In this document: positions 35,408 to 44,788 of the stretch, in pieces | Layout: each line of letters opens with the position of its first letter | Numbering within the stretch: the stretch's first letter is position 1 | DNA from: JBKEDF01 sp047975325 | GTDB lineage: Bacteria; Pseudomonadota; Alphaproteobacteria; Rhodobacterales; Rhodobacteraceae | Direction: 5' to 3' | Length of the DNA: 62,023 bases | NCBI GenBank assembly: GCA_047975325.1 | Contig: JBKEDF010000033.1 | Span: 1-62,023 of the forward strand | Notes under the pieces: model-generated | Told to the model about the DNA's origin: nothing | Database searches by the model: none | Seen by the model: the letters and a program-made list of their open reading frames with translations, nothing else | Program-made: the position numbers and the translations under genes

Positions 35408-35467
35408 ATTACATTCTACTATATGATGGCTTCTTGTGCAGGGGTAGAAAAAGCCCCCGCAGCGCAA

Positions 35468-36238
35468 CTATCGATAACCACCACCGCCACTGACATAGAC
35501 CGTATCCGCCGTCATAAAGGGGCAGGCGTCCGAACAAAGGAACAAGACCAGTTCGGCGATTTCATCAGCCTCGGCATTGCGCCCAAGCGGGATTGCCTTG
35601 GTCAGTGCTTCGCTCATTTCCACGGATGTTCCCGATGCTGCCTGGAAATTGGTGTTCACGGCGGCGGGTGAGATCGAAAGACAGCGAATGCCCTGATCCG
35701 CAAACTCGCGCGCGACACCCATCGTCATCGTTACCACCGCCCCCTTGGCCGATGCGTAATGCACGGATGTACCGGGGCCTCCGCGCTTGTGGGCCATACT
35801 GGCCACATTGACGATGGTCCCCGCCTTGCGTTCGGTCATATGTGGCAGCAGTTCCTGCATCGCATAGAACGTCCCGCGGACATTCAGATCGAAACATCAG
35901 TCATAAAGTTCGTCATCGATTTCCAGAAAGCCACATCGTTTCAGCGCCGAACCGGCCGAGTTGAACAGGAAATCAATTGCACCATAGCGCGAGATGCCCG
36001 CCGCCAGAAATGCGCGCACCTGCGCCCGCTGGGTAACATCCGTGAGTACGAAAACAGCGTCTCCGCCTTCGGCTTTAACCAAACGGACAGTTTCGTCCCC
36101 CCCTTCCTGATCGATATCGCAACAGATGACATTCGCCCCCTCCCGCGCAAATATCACCGCCGTTGCCCGGCCAAGGCCGCTACTTGCGCCGGTAATCGCA
36201 ATGGTCTTGCCCTTGAAGAAGTCCCGACTGCGCGCCAC
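35468..36238 (-). pseudogene. Short-chain dehydrogenase interrupted by one in-frame TGA
   Basis: Read on the minus strand from GTG 36238 (AGGAGG upstream), one frame encodes an SDR of 256 residues broken by TGA at 35899-35897. Before the stop are ITGASSGLGRAT (NAD(P) motif) and FLFNSAG (NAG-like). After it, in the same frame, are FDLNVRGTFYAMQEL, the catalytic VHYASAKGA (Tyr-x3-Lys) and a normal C-terminus ending SGGGGYR. No frameshift exists. One C-to-T change (CGA Arg to TGA) explains the stop. It is the last gene of the operon starting at dctP system 2, so loss would not hurt other genes. A sequencing error is possible. Confidence 0.82.
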
Positions 36239-36239
36239 G

Positions 36240-37700
36240 TCATTTACCTCCTGCCTGAGCCTGATCTGCCATGGCATGCGCCCCGGCGATCTTGCCGAAA
36301 ACCGCACCGCGCAGGACCGAGGTGGCGCCGGTATAGCGACCGTAATAGATCCCCATGGTCTCCCCCGCTGCGTAGAGACCGGCAATTGGGCGTCCTGAAT
36401 GGTCAACCACCTGGCTATCGCTGTTGCAGCGCAGGCCACCAAAGGTAAAACAATTGGCGGAGCTGATCGGCCAGGCCTTGAACGGCCCCGTCACCAGCGG
36501 GCGCGCCCAGTTGGATTTCGGGGGGTAAAGGCCCTGCGTGGATAATCCGTCTTTTTCCAGCGGTTTGAAATCTCCTTCGACACAAGCCGCGTTATAGCTA
36601 TCGACCGTCTGCCGAAGATTGGCCGCAGGAAGGCCCAGCTTGTCGGCGAGGGCTTCCATGGTGGGTGCAGTAATCGGTTTTTCCGACGACCGGACGGTTC
36701 GCTGCCAGCTCGGCACATCGTCCAGCCCCGCATCGGTGACCACATAACACATGCCGCCGGGCAAACGGTTGATGAGGCGTGCAATATTTTCATAGATCGC
36801 ATCAACCGCATCAGAGGCTTCATCAATAAAACGGCGTCCCTCGATGTCGACAAGAATACCGTAGGGAAAGACAAAAACGATGGCTTCGGACTCACCCGAG
36901 CGGGGGTCGATCGGCTCCGCATGATATTCGCTGAAATCGCCGCAGGGTGCGGCACCAATATTCAAAGCCATCTGAATGCCTTCGCCACGATTATAGTAGC
37001 CACCGCGGGCAACAGGACGGATATAACGCGCAGCCGGCCCGTAATAGCGCGCCTGCATTTCCGCATTGCCCTCAAACCCCCCGCAGGCAAGGATCACCTT
37101 ACCGGTGAAGTGCAGCGCGCGATTGGTATTGTCAGTTGCGACAAGGCCGGTAACCCCACCCTTGTCATCACGCAGCAGATCCTGCGCGGTCGTCTGGAAG
37201 AAAAAGCTCACATCATGCTTTTGCGCTTCGGCCTCCAATGCCTCCAGCAGTGCGGCACCGCCACCAACCGGGCTGATGCGGGTGGTTGACTGCGTGATCA
37301 AATAGCTGGGCATATCGGAAAAGGTGACGCCCATCTGACGAAACCACGCCAGGGTCGGCCCGGCATTATCGGCAAGCCGCGCGATAATTTCGGGGTCGGT
37401 GAAGGACAGCGCCTTGACGATATCGGGCCATTCGCTTTGCGGGCGCATGGTTTCCTGGATCAGGCTCGGGTCCAGGTGAAATCCCGAATTCTCCATGAAA
37501 TGTTCTGTGAAATCTTCCGACACCTCGTCTTCCGATTGCATACGCATGAAGGCTTCGGTCCAGCGGGTATTGCCGCCTCGTTCTTCGCGGGGTGCGCGTT
37601 CCAGGACCGCGACCCTGGCCCCTTGCTGAGCTGCCGATACAGCCGCCGAAAGCCCCGCAACCCCACAGCCCGCGACAACAACATCAAAATGCCCGCTCAT
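36240..37700 (-). CDS. FAD-dependent oxidoreductase, tricarballylate dehydrogenase/fumarate reductase type (copy 1)
   Basis: The 486-residue flavoprotein belongs to the FAD_binding_2 family (fumarate reductase, 3-ketosteroid dehydrogenase, TcuA). It starts with the dinucleotide motif VVVAGCGVAGLSAAVSAA and the ERAPREERGGNTRW block that TcuA-like proteins share. It also has VILACGGFEGN (about 200-210) and a C-terminal FAD block GLYAAGETMGIYYGRYTG. ATG 37700 follows AAAAGGGAGG. Its stop is one base from the SDR start, and it overlaps the SnoaL-like gene by four bases. It probably makes or removes a C=C bond next to a carboxylate or ketone; substrate unknown. Confidence 0.9.
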   Translation of the reverse strand: MSGHFDVVVAGCGVAGLSAAVSAAQQGARVAVLERAPREERGGNTRWTEAFMRMQSEDEVSEDFTEHFMENSGFHLDPSLIQETMRPQSEWPDIVKALSFTDPEIIARLADNAGPTLAWFRQMGVTFSDMPSYLITQSTTRISPVGGGAALLEALEAEAQKHDVSFFFQTTAQDLLRDDKGGVTGLVATDNTNRALHFTGKVILACGGFEGNAEMQARYYGPAARYIRPVARGGYYNRGEGIQMALNIGAAPCGDFSEYHAEPIDPRSGESEAIVFVFPYGILVDIEGRRFIDEASDAVDAIYENIARLINRLPGGMCYVVTDAGLDDVPSWQRTVRSSEKPITAPTMEALADKLGLPAANLRQTVDSYNAACVEGDFKPLEKDGLSTQGLYPPKSNWARPLVTGPFKAWPISSANCFTFGGLRCNSDSQVVDHSGRPIAGLYAAGETMGIYYGRYTGATSVLRGAVFGKIAGAHAMADQAQAGGK

Positions 37701-38167
37701 GACGGCCTCCCTTTTCCCGTTTCCCATTTGGTAAAACCAAGCTGTGTGGGATCAGGGCGCTGATCGGCGTCCGACCGGCGCTGTTTCAGAACCCAGCGCC
37801 CATCTTCCCTGATCAACTGGTCGGTATAGACGGTTTGCAGGTAAAGCTGGGGCGCCTGGCCAGCCTTCACACCCGCAAGCAACACATAGACCGACCCAAG
37901 TATCCTGTCGGTGCCCTGTTGATCCAGCAGAACCTGATTGTTCCAGTGCCGCGTGCGAATGCCCAGCTCTTCCCAGCGTTCGAAATGATCCTTGGCGAAT
38001 ACCGCAAGTTCCGTGCGGCCATTGCATTCACCAAATGTCGATGACAGGTATTGCCCCTGCCTGGCATAGCAGTTCGCCCAACCCTCACCGTCGCCGCTAT
38101 CAATGGCACGTGCATAGCGTGCATAAAGCTGCATGATTGAAATATAGTCTTCAGCCGATGGATCCAT
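37697..38167 (-). CDS. SnoaL-like/NTF2-fold protein
   Basis: The 156-residue protein shows the NTF2-like cone fold layout: an N-terminal helix pair (DYISIMQLYARYARAIDSGDGEGW) with the usual Tyr/Asp pocket positions, then beta strands ending VYTDQLIREDGRWVLKQRRS. Such proteins are isomerases, dehydratases, cyclases or ring-hydroxylating subunits; none can be chosen here. It overlaps the flavoprotein gene by four bases, so the two are likely translated together. Confidence 0.8.
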   Translation of the reverse strand: MDPSAEDYISIMQLYARYARAIDSGDGEGWANCYARQGQYLSSTFGECNGRTELAVFAKDHFERWEELGIRTRHWNNQVLLDQQGTDRILGSVYVLLAGVKAGQAPQLYLQTVYTDQLIREDGRWVLKQRRSDADQRPDPTQLGFTKWETGKGRPS

Positions 38168-38233
38168 TTATGCCTCCCGGTCACGACAGAAACAGCCCGC
38201 CACCGATTCCGGCGGCGGCAGGCCGTCAAACGT

Positions 38234-39712
38234 TCAAACCTTGATTGCGAATGGGTCGCGCTCTTCGTCGGAATAATCGATCATGACGTTCTTGGTTTGA
38301 AGGAACTCTTCCAACGCGACGAGGCCGCGTTCCTTGCCGAAACCGGAATCCTTGAAACCACCAAATGGCGCCATGACCGCAGCAGCGCGATAGGTGTTAA
38401 TCCAAACCGTCCCGGCATGAATGGCCTTGGCAAGCCGCATTGCGCGGCTGAGATTGGTGGTCCAGACACCGGATGCCAGCCCATATTTTGTATCATTGCC
38501 GATGCCGATCGCCTCTTCTTCGGTATCGAAGGGGATAATCGACAGAACCGGACCAAAGACTTCTTCCTGCGCCAGGGTCATGTCGTTCCTGACGTCGGTA
38601 AAAATCGTCGGCTCAATGAAGAAACCCTTGTCGAGCCCCTTTCCATCGGCGCGTTTGCCACCGGTTGCAAGCTGTGCACCTTCATCAACGGCATTCTCGA
38701 TCGATCCGAGGATACGCTTGAACTGGGGTTCATTGGCGGCCGTACCCATCTCGGTGGATTTGTCGAGAGGATTGCCCAGCTTGATCTTCTTTGCCCGTCC
38801 GATCAGGCGTTCCGACACTTCCTGATAGACACCGCGCTGAACCAGCAGGCGCGAACCAGCAATACAGGTTTGGCCGGTGGCTGCAAAAATACCGGCAAGC
38901 GCGCCGACAACCGCTTTGTCCAGATCCGCATCTTCAAAGATCATGTTGGGCGATTTCCCGCCCAGCTCCAGTGTCACGGGGACAAGCGATTTTCCGGCAT
39001 CCGACGCAATCTGGGCACCGACACCGGGGCTGCCGGTAAAGCTCACCCGATCAACCCGGCCAGATTTAAGAAGCGCCTGCCCGACGCGGTAATCACCGGT
39101 AACGACGTTGAAGACACCTTCGGGAAAGCCTGCCTTCTTCATCAGATCGGCAAATTCCAGGGTGGTCACGGAAGCATGTTCCGAAGGCTTCACCACGACA
39201 GTGCAGCCGGCGGCCAGTGCCGGGGCCAGCTTGTTGGACAGCAGGCCCATCGGTGAATTCCATGCCGTAATCAGCACCGCAACACCGACCGGTTCACGCC
39301 TTGTGAAATCGAACACCTCGGTCTGGTCCAGCGGAATGGTGTTGCCCATCAACTTATCGGCCATACCAGCAAAGAAGCGATAGGCCCGCGCGGCAAAACC
39401 CATCTGGGAACGGGTTTCACGGATCACCTTGCCGTTGTCAGTGGTTTCATACTCTGCCATCTGATCGGCGCGCTCATCCATCAGATCGGCGAGCCTGTTC
39501 ATCAGCCTCGCGCGAGTATAGCCATTGGTATGTTTCCAGTTGCTTTCAAAGGCGCTGCGGGCAGCCGAAATCGCGTCGGCAACCTGCGAATCGCTGGCTT
39601 GAGGCACCCGGGCCCATTCCTGCGACGTATAAGGATTGACCGCCGGAAAATATTCCTGATCCGCCGTGGCCGACCATTCATTATTGATAAACAGCTTGTA
39701 GTTCTTGGTCAT
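38234..39712 (-). CDS. NAD(P)-dependent aldehyde dehydrogenase
   Basis: The 492-residue ALDH superfamily enzyme oxidises an aldehyde to an acid. All key residues are visible: N152 in LITAWNSP, E249 in LELGGKSPN, C283 in GQTCIAG, plus EEVFGPVLSI near 380 and the PFGGFKDSGFGKE end motif. AAAAGGAAAAC precedes ATG 39712. It follows the alcohol dehydrogenase gene by 28 bases, which suggests a two-step alcohol-to-acid conversion. Confidence 0.93.
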   Translation of the reverse strand: MTKNYKLFINNEWSATADQEYFPAVNPYTSQEWARVPQASDSQVADAISAARSAFESNWKHTNGYTRARLMNRLADLMDERADQMAEYETTDNGKVIRETRSQMGFAARAYRFFAGMADKLMGNTIPLDQTEVFDFTRREPVGVAVLITAWNSPMGLLSNKLAPALAAGCTVVVKPSEHASVTTLEFADLMKKAGFPEGVFNVVTGDYRVGQALLKSGRVDRVSFTGSPGVGAQIASDAGKSLVPVTLELGGKSPNMIFEDADLDKAVVGALAGIFAATGQTCIAGSRLLVQRGVYQEVSERLIGRAKKIKLGNPLDKSTEMGTAANEPQFKRILGSIENAVDEGAQLATGGKRADGKGLDKGFFIEPTIFTDVRNDMTLAQEEVFGPVLSIIPFDTEEEAIGIGNDTKYGLASGVWTTNLSRAMRLAKAIHAGTVWINTYRAAAVMAPFGGFKDSGFGKERGLVALEEFLQTKNVMIDYSDEERDPFAIKV

Positions 39713-39740
39713 GACTGCGTTTTCCTTTTGCAGATGCGGT

Positions 39741-40877
39741 TCAGGCCGTCAGATTTGGCCGCAGGGTCTGTCGAACAACTTTGCCCGAGGCGAGAAGGTC
39801 AAAGCCGCGATTGATATCGTTGAAACCGACATCGCCGCTTCGCAGGCGATCGACGGGGAGACGACCCGCAAGATAAAGGTCGACAAAGCGCGGAATGTCG
39901 CGCTGCGGCACGCAGCTGCCCATATAACTGCCGCGGACAGATTTCTCGTCCGAAACCATCGGCGCATGGGCGTAGCTTGCCGTCTTGGAAGGATCGGGCA
40001 AGCCGGAGCTGATCGCGGTTCCCCCACGTCCCAGCAGCGAATAGGCTGTCATCATGGCAGGGACCGACCCCGCTGCCTCAAAGGCATAATCAACCCCGCC
40101 CGAGGTGAGGTCCTGCACCTCAGCCGCAGTGCTGTCGGTTCCAGCCAGAACGGCGTGATCCGCGCCAAGCTCCCGCGCCAGTTCCAGTTTCTGCGGGGAA
40201 AGGTCCACCGCAATGATGGGATACGCGCCGCTGGCCCGTAAGCCGATCAGCATGTTCAACCCGACACCGCCCAGCCCAACCACCGCCGCGCTTTGGCCCG
40301 GGCGAACGCGGCCAGTATTGAACACCGCACCAACACCAGTCACTACCGCGCAACCAAATAGCGCCGCAATTTCCAAGGGGACGTCCTTGGTAATCGAGAC
40401 CAGAGAATTCTCTGCAACCACCGCATATTCGGCGAATGTCGACAGCCCGGTGTAATGGTGCAGCGGTGCGCCATTAAGCGAAAGCCGCCGCTCCCCGGAT
40501 TTCAGCGTCCCCTCTGCCCGCGCTTTCCACGATGAGGTGCACAGGTTCGGACGACCGTCCGAACAATAGCGACATTCACCACAACTGGACACGAATACAG
40601 CGACGACGTGATCCCCGGGCCTCAGGCGTGTGACGCCATCCCCAACCTCGCGCACGATCCCTGCCGCTTCGTGCCCCATGACGGTCGGCACCTTGCGCGG
40701 TCGCAACCCTTCTATTGTCGACAGGTCAGAATGACAAAGCCCCGCCGCGGCAATTTCGACCAGCACCTCCCCCGGCCCCGGAGGATCAAGCGTTACTTCC
40801 TCAATGCGCAAAGGTTGCGAGGTTTCATAAGGAGCCGCAAGCCCCTGCTCATATAATACGGCAGCTTTCATCTTCAT
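39741..40877 (-). CDS. Zinc-dependent alcohol dehydrogenase (MDR family, class III-like)
   Basis: The 378-residue medium-chain dehydrogenase has the catalytic zinc ligands in GLCHSD and the GHEAAGIV motif, the structural zinc Cys set in SSCGECRYCSDGRPNLC, and the NAD motif VVGLGGVGLNML near 195. ATG 40877 (MKMKAAVLYEQG) is preceded by AAAGGTC; a longer start is less likely. It shares an operon with the aldehyde dehydrogenase and the lactonase-like hydrolase. The two zinc sites and overall length match the aryl/secondary alcohol and glutathione-formaldehyde groups. Confidence 0.92.
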   Translation of the reverse strand: MKMKAAVLYEQGLAAPYETSQPLRIEEVTLDPPGPGEVLVEIAAAGLCHSDLSTIEGLRPRKVPTVMGHEAAGIVREVGDGVTRLRPGDHVVAVFVSSCGECRYCSDGRPNLCTSSWKARAEGTLKSGERRLSLNGAPLHHYTGLSTFAEYAVVAENSLVSITKDVPLEIAALFGCAVVTGVGAVFNTGRVRPGQSAAVVGLGGVGLNMLIGLRASGAYPIIAVDLSPQKLELARELGADHAVLAGTDSTAAEVQDLTSGGVDYAFEAAGSVPAMMTAYSLLGRGGTAISSGLPDPSKTASYAHAPMVSDEKSVRGSYMGSCVPQRDIPRFVDLYLAGRLPVDRLRSGDVGFNDINRGFDLLASGKVVRQTLRPNLTA

Positions 40878-40896
40878 GTAGGTGACCTTTCGGACT

Positions 40897-41706
40897 TCAG
40901 GCAATCGGATCCAGATCCAGACGGACGGCATCCCCCTCCAGCGATGTCGAGACTGGCGGATATCGCTTCAGAACCTGCGGATCATGCCCGGGAACGACAT
41001 GATCCGGACTGTCTGCAAGTTCCAGGCAGCGATCCCAGCCCAGTATCGTATCCTGGAAATTATAGATGACGGGGAAGGGGTTGCGTTCGCGATAGTTGGT
41101 ATAGAAATGCGTGGCATCCGAGGCCAGCACGACCCAGCCCCGCTTTGTGTTGACCCTGACAATCTGCATCCCGGCGCTATGTCCGCCGACCTTGTGAAGC
41201 GTGACACCCGGCGCGATTTCCTTCGATGCATCATGGAAACTGACGCGGCCTTCGAAAAGACGCTGAACGACCGTACAAACGTCATCGACAAGGAAGAAGC
41301 TGTTAATCGCCGGATCACCCATCGCCTGGCTGGTGACATTGCGCATTTCGGCATCGGTCAGGTGGATATCGGCCCGATCAAACCGATCGATATTTCCGGC
41401 ATGGTCCCAGTGCAGATGCGTCAGCACGAGGTCATCAACACGGTCCGGGCTGACATCCAGCGCGGCCAGCCCATCAATCGGGCAGCGGATAAATTCATGC
41501 CCGCGCTGCTGACATTTCCATTCACGCGAACCGCAATCGACCACGATACAACGCTGTGTGTTACGGATCACCCAGACATAGAAATCCATCGGCATTGCGT
41601 CATGGACGTCTTCGGCCGCGCAATGCAGGCAGTTGTGGAATCTCTGTCGGTTCGGGCTCGTCGCGTAGCGGATAGCAACGACCTCATATGTGTCTGCATT
41701 GGCCAT
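40897..41706 (-). CDS. MBL-fold hydrolase, N-acyl-homoserine-lactonase-like
   Basis: The 269-residue metallo-beta-lactamase fold protein carries the dizinc motif THLHWDHAGN (about 96-105), then GGHSAGMQ (His), LASDATH (bridging Asp) and VPGHDPQVLK (His). This metal layout is that of the AHL-lactonase-like group, which opens lactones. In this operon it more likely hydrolyses a lactone intermediate than a quorum signal. ATG 41706 has AAGGAG nine bases upstream. Confidence 0.88.
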   Translation of the reverse strand: MANADTYEVVAIRYATSPNRQRFHNCLHCAAEDVHDAMPMDFYVWVIRNTQRCIVVDCGSREWKCQQRGHEFIRCPIDGLAALDVSPDRVDDLVLTHLHWDHAGNIDRFDRADIHLTDAEMRNVTSQAMGDPAINSFFLVDDVCTVVQRLFEGRVSFHDASKEIAPGVTLHKVGGHSAGMQIVRVNTKRGWVVLASDATHFYTNYRERNPFPVIYNFQDTILGWDRCLELADSPDHVVPGHDPQVLKRYPPVSTSLEGDAVRLDLDPIA

Positions 41707-41769
41707 CAAGAACTCCTTCTTACAGGTCGCAGCTCACGGGGTCGGGCGCAGTGCCAGCCCAATGCGCGG

Positions 41770-43080
41770 CTATCTCAGCATCAGCGTCGGCAAATAGAGG
41801 GTGATCTGCGGAATACTGATCAGCAGGGTCAGGGTAATAAGCTCCAGAAGCACAAAGGGCAGAACACCTTTGTAAACCTCGCGTATGGACACCTGTCCGG
41901 CAGTGGTCCCGGCAACAACGAAAAGGTTTAACCCAACCGGTGGTGTGATACAGCTCAGCTCGATCAGCTTGACCATGATGATCGCAAACCAGATCGGGTC
42001 ATAACCAAGCCCGGTCACGATCGGATGCACAATCGGGACCGTCATCACCATCATCGAAACCGGGTCCATCAGCATGCCGAGGATCAGGTAAATAACGACC
42101 ATCGCAAGCAGCAGCAGCATCGGCGATAATTCCATCGCCTCGATACCGCCCAGTACATCATCGACAAAGCCGGTTATCAGCAGCAAGCGCGAAAAGACGA
42201 GACCGCCGATGACGATGAAGAACATGACCGCCGTTGTGGCCGCTGCGTCAACCATCGACTTGCCGAATTTGTGAAAGGTCATCCGGCCCATCAATACGGT
42301 GACGACCAGTGCAGCCATGGCGCCGACGGCCCCCGCCGCCGATGGTGACACCGTTCCCGAATAGATGCCTCCGACAACGATGAAGGCAATCACGCCAATC
42401 GGCCAGATGGTGCTAAGGCTGCGGACACGTTCACCAAGCGGGAAGGAACGGTCCGAACGAGGCGCCCAATGCGGCCAGATACGTACAAACATGGCAATGC
42501 CGATCAGATAGGTCACGGCCGTCAAAAGCCCGGGAAGCACCCCTGCGATAAGGATCTGGCCAATCGATTCACTTGTCAGCACACCATAGAGGACCATCGT
42601 GATCGACGGCGGGATCATCGCAGCGAAGGTACCCGCAGCAGCGATTGAACCGGCCGCAGCGGCCTTGTCATAACCAAGCTTGATCATCTCGGGCAGGGCA
42701 ATGCGTGTGAACAGTGCCGCGCCGACAATGGTTGAACCGTTGATTGCACTGAAGCCGGCCGAAGCGCATATTGTCGCCATGTAGAGACCGCCGCGCACAC
42801 GCGCGAGCCACATATCCGCCGATTTGTAGATATCCGACACAATGCCGGTTGAACCGGCAATTATGCCCATCGCGACAAATGTTGGAACTGCGGCGAAATT
42901 ATATGAACTTCCCGTCGCGAAGGGTGCGGTTCGAAACGTCGTCAGGGCAAACCCCCAGCCAACGCTCGACACGAGCCCGATAGCCGATGCGCCCAGCATG
43001 GCCACTGCAACCGGAATTCCGACCGCCATCATGGTCAGCATTCCAAAGATGCTCAATAATGCAATGTAGAAAGGATCCAC
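41770..43080 (-). CDS. TRAP transporter large permease DctM (system 2)
   Basis: The 436-residue, roughly 12-segment channel subunit shows VPTFVAMGIIAGSTGIVSDIYK, SAINGSTIVGAALFTRIALPEM, AMIPPSITMVLYG and SCITPPVGLNLFVVAG. Its GTG start overlaps the dctQ TAG by one base (TAGTG). Clear sequence differences from the first DctM indicate an independent system, not a recent duplicate. Confidence 0.95.
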   Translation of the reverse strand: MDPFYIALLSIFGMLTMMAVGIPVAVAMLGASAIGLVSSVGWGFALTTFRTAPFATGSSYNFAAVPTFVAMGIIAGSTGIVSDIYKSADMWLARVRGGLYMATICASAGFSAINGSTIVGAALFTRIALPEMIKLGYDKAAAAGSIAAAGTFAAMIPPSITMVLYGVLTSESIGQILIAGVLPGLLTAVTYLIGIAMFVRIWPHWAPRSDRSFPLGERVRSLSTIWPIGVIAFIVVGGIYSGTVSPSAAGAVGAMAALVVTVLMGRMTFHKFGKSMVDAAATTAVMFFIVIGGLVFSRLLLITGFVDDVLGGIEAMELSPMLLLLAMVVIYLILGMLMDPVSMMVMTVPIVHPIVTGLGYDPIWFAIIMVKLIELSCITPPVGLNLFVVAGTTAGQVSIREVYKGVLPFVLLELITLTLLISIPQITLYLPTLMLR

Positions 43081-43679
43081 TACATTTGCCCCATCGCTTT
43101 GGCCTCGGCTGCGGCTGCACCGGTCCGGCGGGCATGTTCGAATTCGGGCCAGAGCAGTTCAAACACGATCTGGCGAAATGTCTCAAAGGCCGCGATCAGC
43201 AAACCGCCTGCGGCAAACAGTTTTGCCAGCCAGACCGGCACTCGTATCGCACCTGAAGAAACCTCACCGACCTGATAGGCATGCAGGGCCCCGTTCAGGC
43301 TTTGCTGGAAAAGAAATGCGAACATGGCCCAGGTGGCGACCAGCGCCAAAAGATCGGCCGCGCGCAAAAGCCGGCCCTTGAAATTCTGCGACAGGATATC
43401 GACAACGACGTGACGGTATTCACGTTGCGCATATGGCAACGCGAGAAAGATCGTGGCAGCCAGAAGCGCTTCGGTCATCTCCACTGCCCCCAGAAGGGGC
43501 CGATTGATAAGCCGTCCGACCGTATCCCAACTGCCGATCAGGACAATTGCGCATATGCAACCGGTCGACCCGACAAGCGCCGTCCAGACAATGAAGCGAA
43601 CAATCCGGTCAATCTGATAGGCGAGGCGCGGCGGGGATACCGCCGCTGCCTCTGGTTTCGGAGGTGTCTCCTCACTCAT
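43080..43679 (-). CDS. TRAP transporter small permease DctQ (system 2)
   Basis: The 199-residue four-segment protein has an acidic/proline-rich N-terminus (MSEETPPKPEAAAVSPP) followed by the DctQ body RLAYQIDRIVRFIVW and PYAQREYRHVVVDILSQNF. ATG 43679 lies in an ATGA overlap with the dctP stop, so the longer in-frame openings are rejected. Confidence 0.92.
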   Translation of the reverse strand: MSEETPPKPEAAAVSPPRLAYQIDRIVRFIVWTALVGSTGCICAIVLIGSWDTVGRLINRPLLGAVEMTEALLAATIFLALPYAQREYRHVVVDILSQNFKGRLLRAADLLALVATWAMFAFLFQQSLNGALHAYQVGEVSSGAIRVPVWLAKLFAAGGLLIAAFETFRQIVFELLWPEFEHARRTGAAAAEAKAMGQM

Positions 43680-44710
43680 TGCCGGCCTTCCATCACGGCC
43701 TTGGTATCGGCCACGACGCTTTGGGCTTCGTCGCACATATTCCGTTCGCACATGGCTTCCTGCCACGTGGTCAGCATGTCCGGAAACAACGCGTTCAGTG
43801 CATCCTGTTCCTCAAACTGGATGTATTCAGCGCCCGTTTCGGCGGCTTCGGCCAGGTGCTTTTCTTCCAATGGTTCGAAGTTGTTCTTTTCAAACTCGAC
43901 GGCAACTTCATAAGCCTCCCCAAAAATGGTCTTGAGGCTGTCCGGGAAGCTTTCCCATTTGCCGGTACTTGTGAAAGACGAATAGGCCGCAATGGCGCCA
44001 AAGTTGATATCGCTCCAATAGCGCGCAACCTCGGCAAGCTTCAGAAATCCCGCGTTTTCATTCGGGTTATACCCGCAATCCAGGCTCCCGCGCTGCAGGC
44101 CTTCATACACTTCCCCCAGCGTCACGGACACGGGCACGGCACCCACCTGTTCCATGACATAGGGCGGCCAGTCACCAAATGTCCGAATGCGCTTGCCCTT
44201 CAGGTCATCCATGGTCCGCACCGGTGAGGTGCATTGCAGCCGGTAAGGCGGCAACCCGTGGATCAACACGACTTTCAGGCCGTTATTCTCAAGCTCGGCC
44301 TGAACGGCCGCATTGTTCGCGATCTGATATTCCTGCACATCCATCGCCAGCGACGCATTGTCCCAGGCCATCGGCAATGAATTCGTCAGCCCAAGCATTG
44401 GCCACTGCGCCGGATAATAGGTCGGCGGAAAACTTGCAAAATCGACGGCACCAGTCTGTACCAGTTCCATCAACTCGGCAGGACCACCCAACGAGCCATT
44501 CCAGTAGAATTCGATCTTAACCTTTCCATCGGTGCGCTTCTCTATTTCATCGGCAAACAACTGTTCCGCCTGCGCCGACCCCCAGGCATCGGGTGCAAAA
44601 TGCGCCCAGCGCAGGGTCATTTCAGGAATGTCGTCTTGCGCTGCAGCCGTTTGGCCAAACAGCATTGCGCCGGCAAAAAGCGTCCCGGCAAAGAAAACTG
44701 AAGCCCTCAT
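43676..44710 (-). CDS. TRAP transporter substrate-binding protein DctP (system 2)
   Basis: The 344-residue periplasmic protein has a signal peptide (MRASVFFAGTLFAGAMLFG, ending AAA) and a mature start QDDIPEMTLRWAHFAPDAWG. KGKRIRTFGDWPPYVMEQVG holds the usual ligand Arg. GGGAGG precedes ATG 44710. It belongs to the DctP branch with long mature domains used for varied organic acids. It heads a nine-gene operon (to 35468) and sits directly behind GntR operator B. Confidence 0.93.
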   Translation of the reverse strand: MRASVFFAGTLFAGAMLFGQTAAAQDDIPEMTLRWAHFAPDAWGSAQAEQLFADEIEKRTDGKVKIEFYWNGSLGGPAELMELVQTGAVDFASFPPTYYPAQWPMLGLTNSLPMAWDNASLAMDVQEYQIANNAAVQAELENNGLKVVLIHGLPPYRLQCTSPVRTMDDLKGKRIRTFGDWPPYVMEQVGAVPVSVTLGEVYEGLQRGSLDCGYNPNENAGFLKLAEVARYWSDINFGAIAAYSSFTSTGKWESFPDSLKTIFGEAYEVAVEFEKNNFEPLEEKHLAEAAETGAEYIQFEEQDALNALFPDMLTTWQEAMCERNMCDEAQSVVADTKAVMEGRQ

Positions 44711-44723
44711 GTTAACCTCCCTA

Positions 44724-44740
44724 TTGTCAACAGTAGACTG
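44724..44740. promoter_or_regulatory. GntR operator B (dctP system 2 operon)
   Basis: TTGTCAACAGTAGACTG matches TTGTCNACNGTNGACAA at all but the last two bases. It lies 14-30 bases before the dctP start, so it is within the probable 5' leader or near the start of transcription, where binding would block elongation or initiation. No clear promoter hexamers were found beside it. Confidence 0.7.
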
Positions 44741-44788
44741 TGTAATGCTAACACAGCAATTTGAACCCATCAACCTCGCCAAGGCCAC

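Noticed and set aside
35897..35899. TGA in the SDR gene as a selenocysteine or other recoding site
   Set aside because: SDR enzymes have no redox Cys at this position, the expected residue is Arg-like, and no obvious selenocysteine insertion hairpin was seen; a nonsense mutation or sequencing error is simpler.
40897..41706. MBL-fold hydrolase as a quorum-quenching enzyme
   Set aside because: Similarity to AHL lactonases covers only the metal motif shared by many hydrolases; its operon is catabolic and no luxI/luxR genes are in the window.
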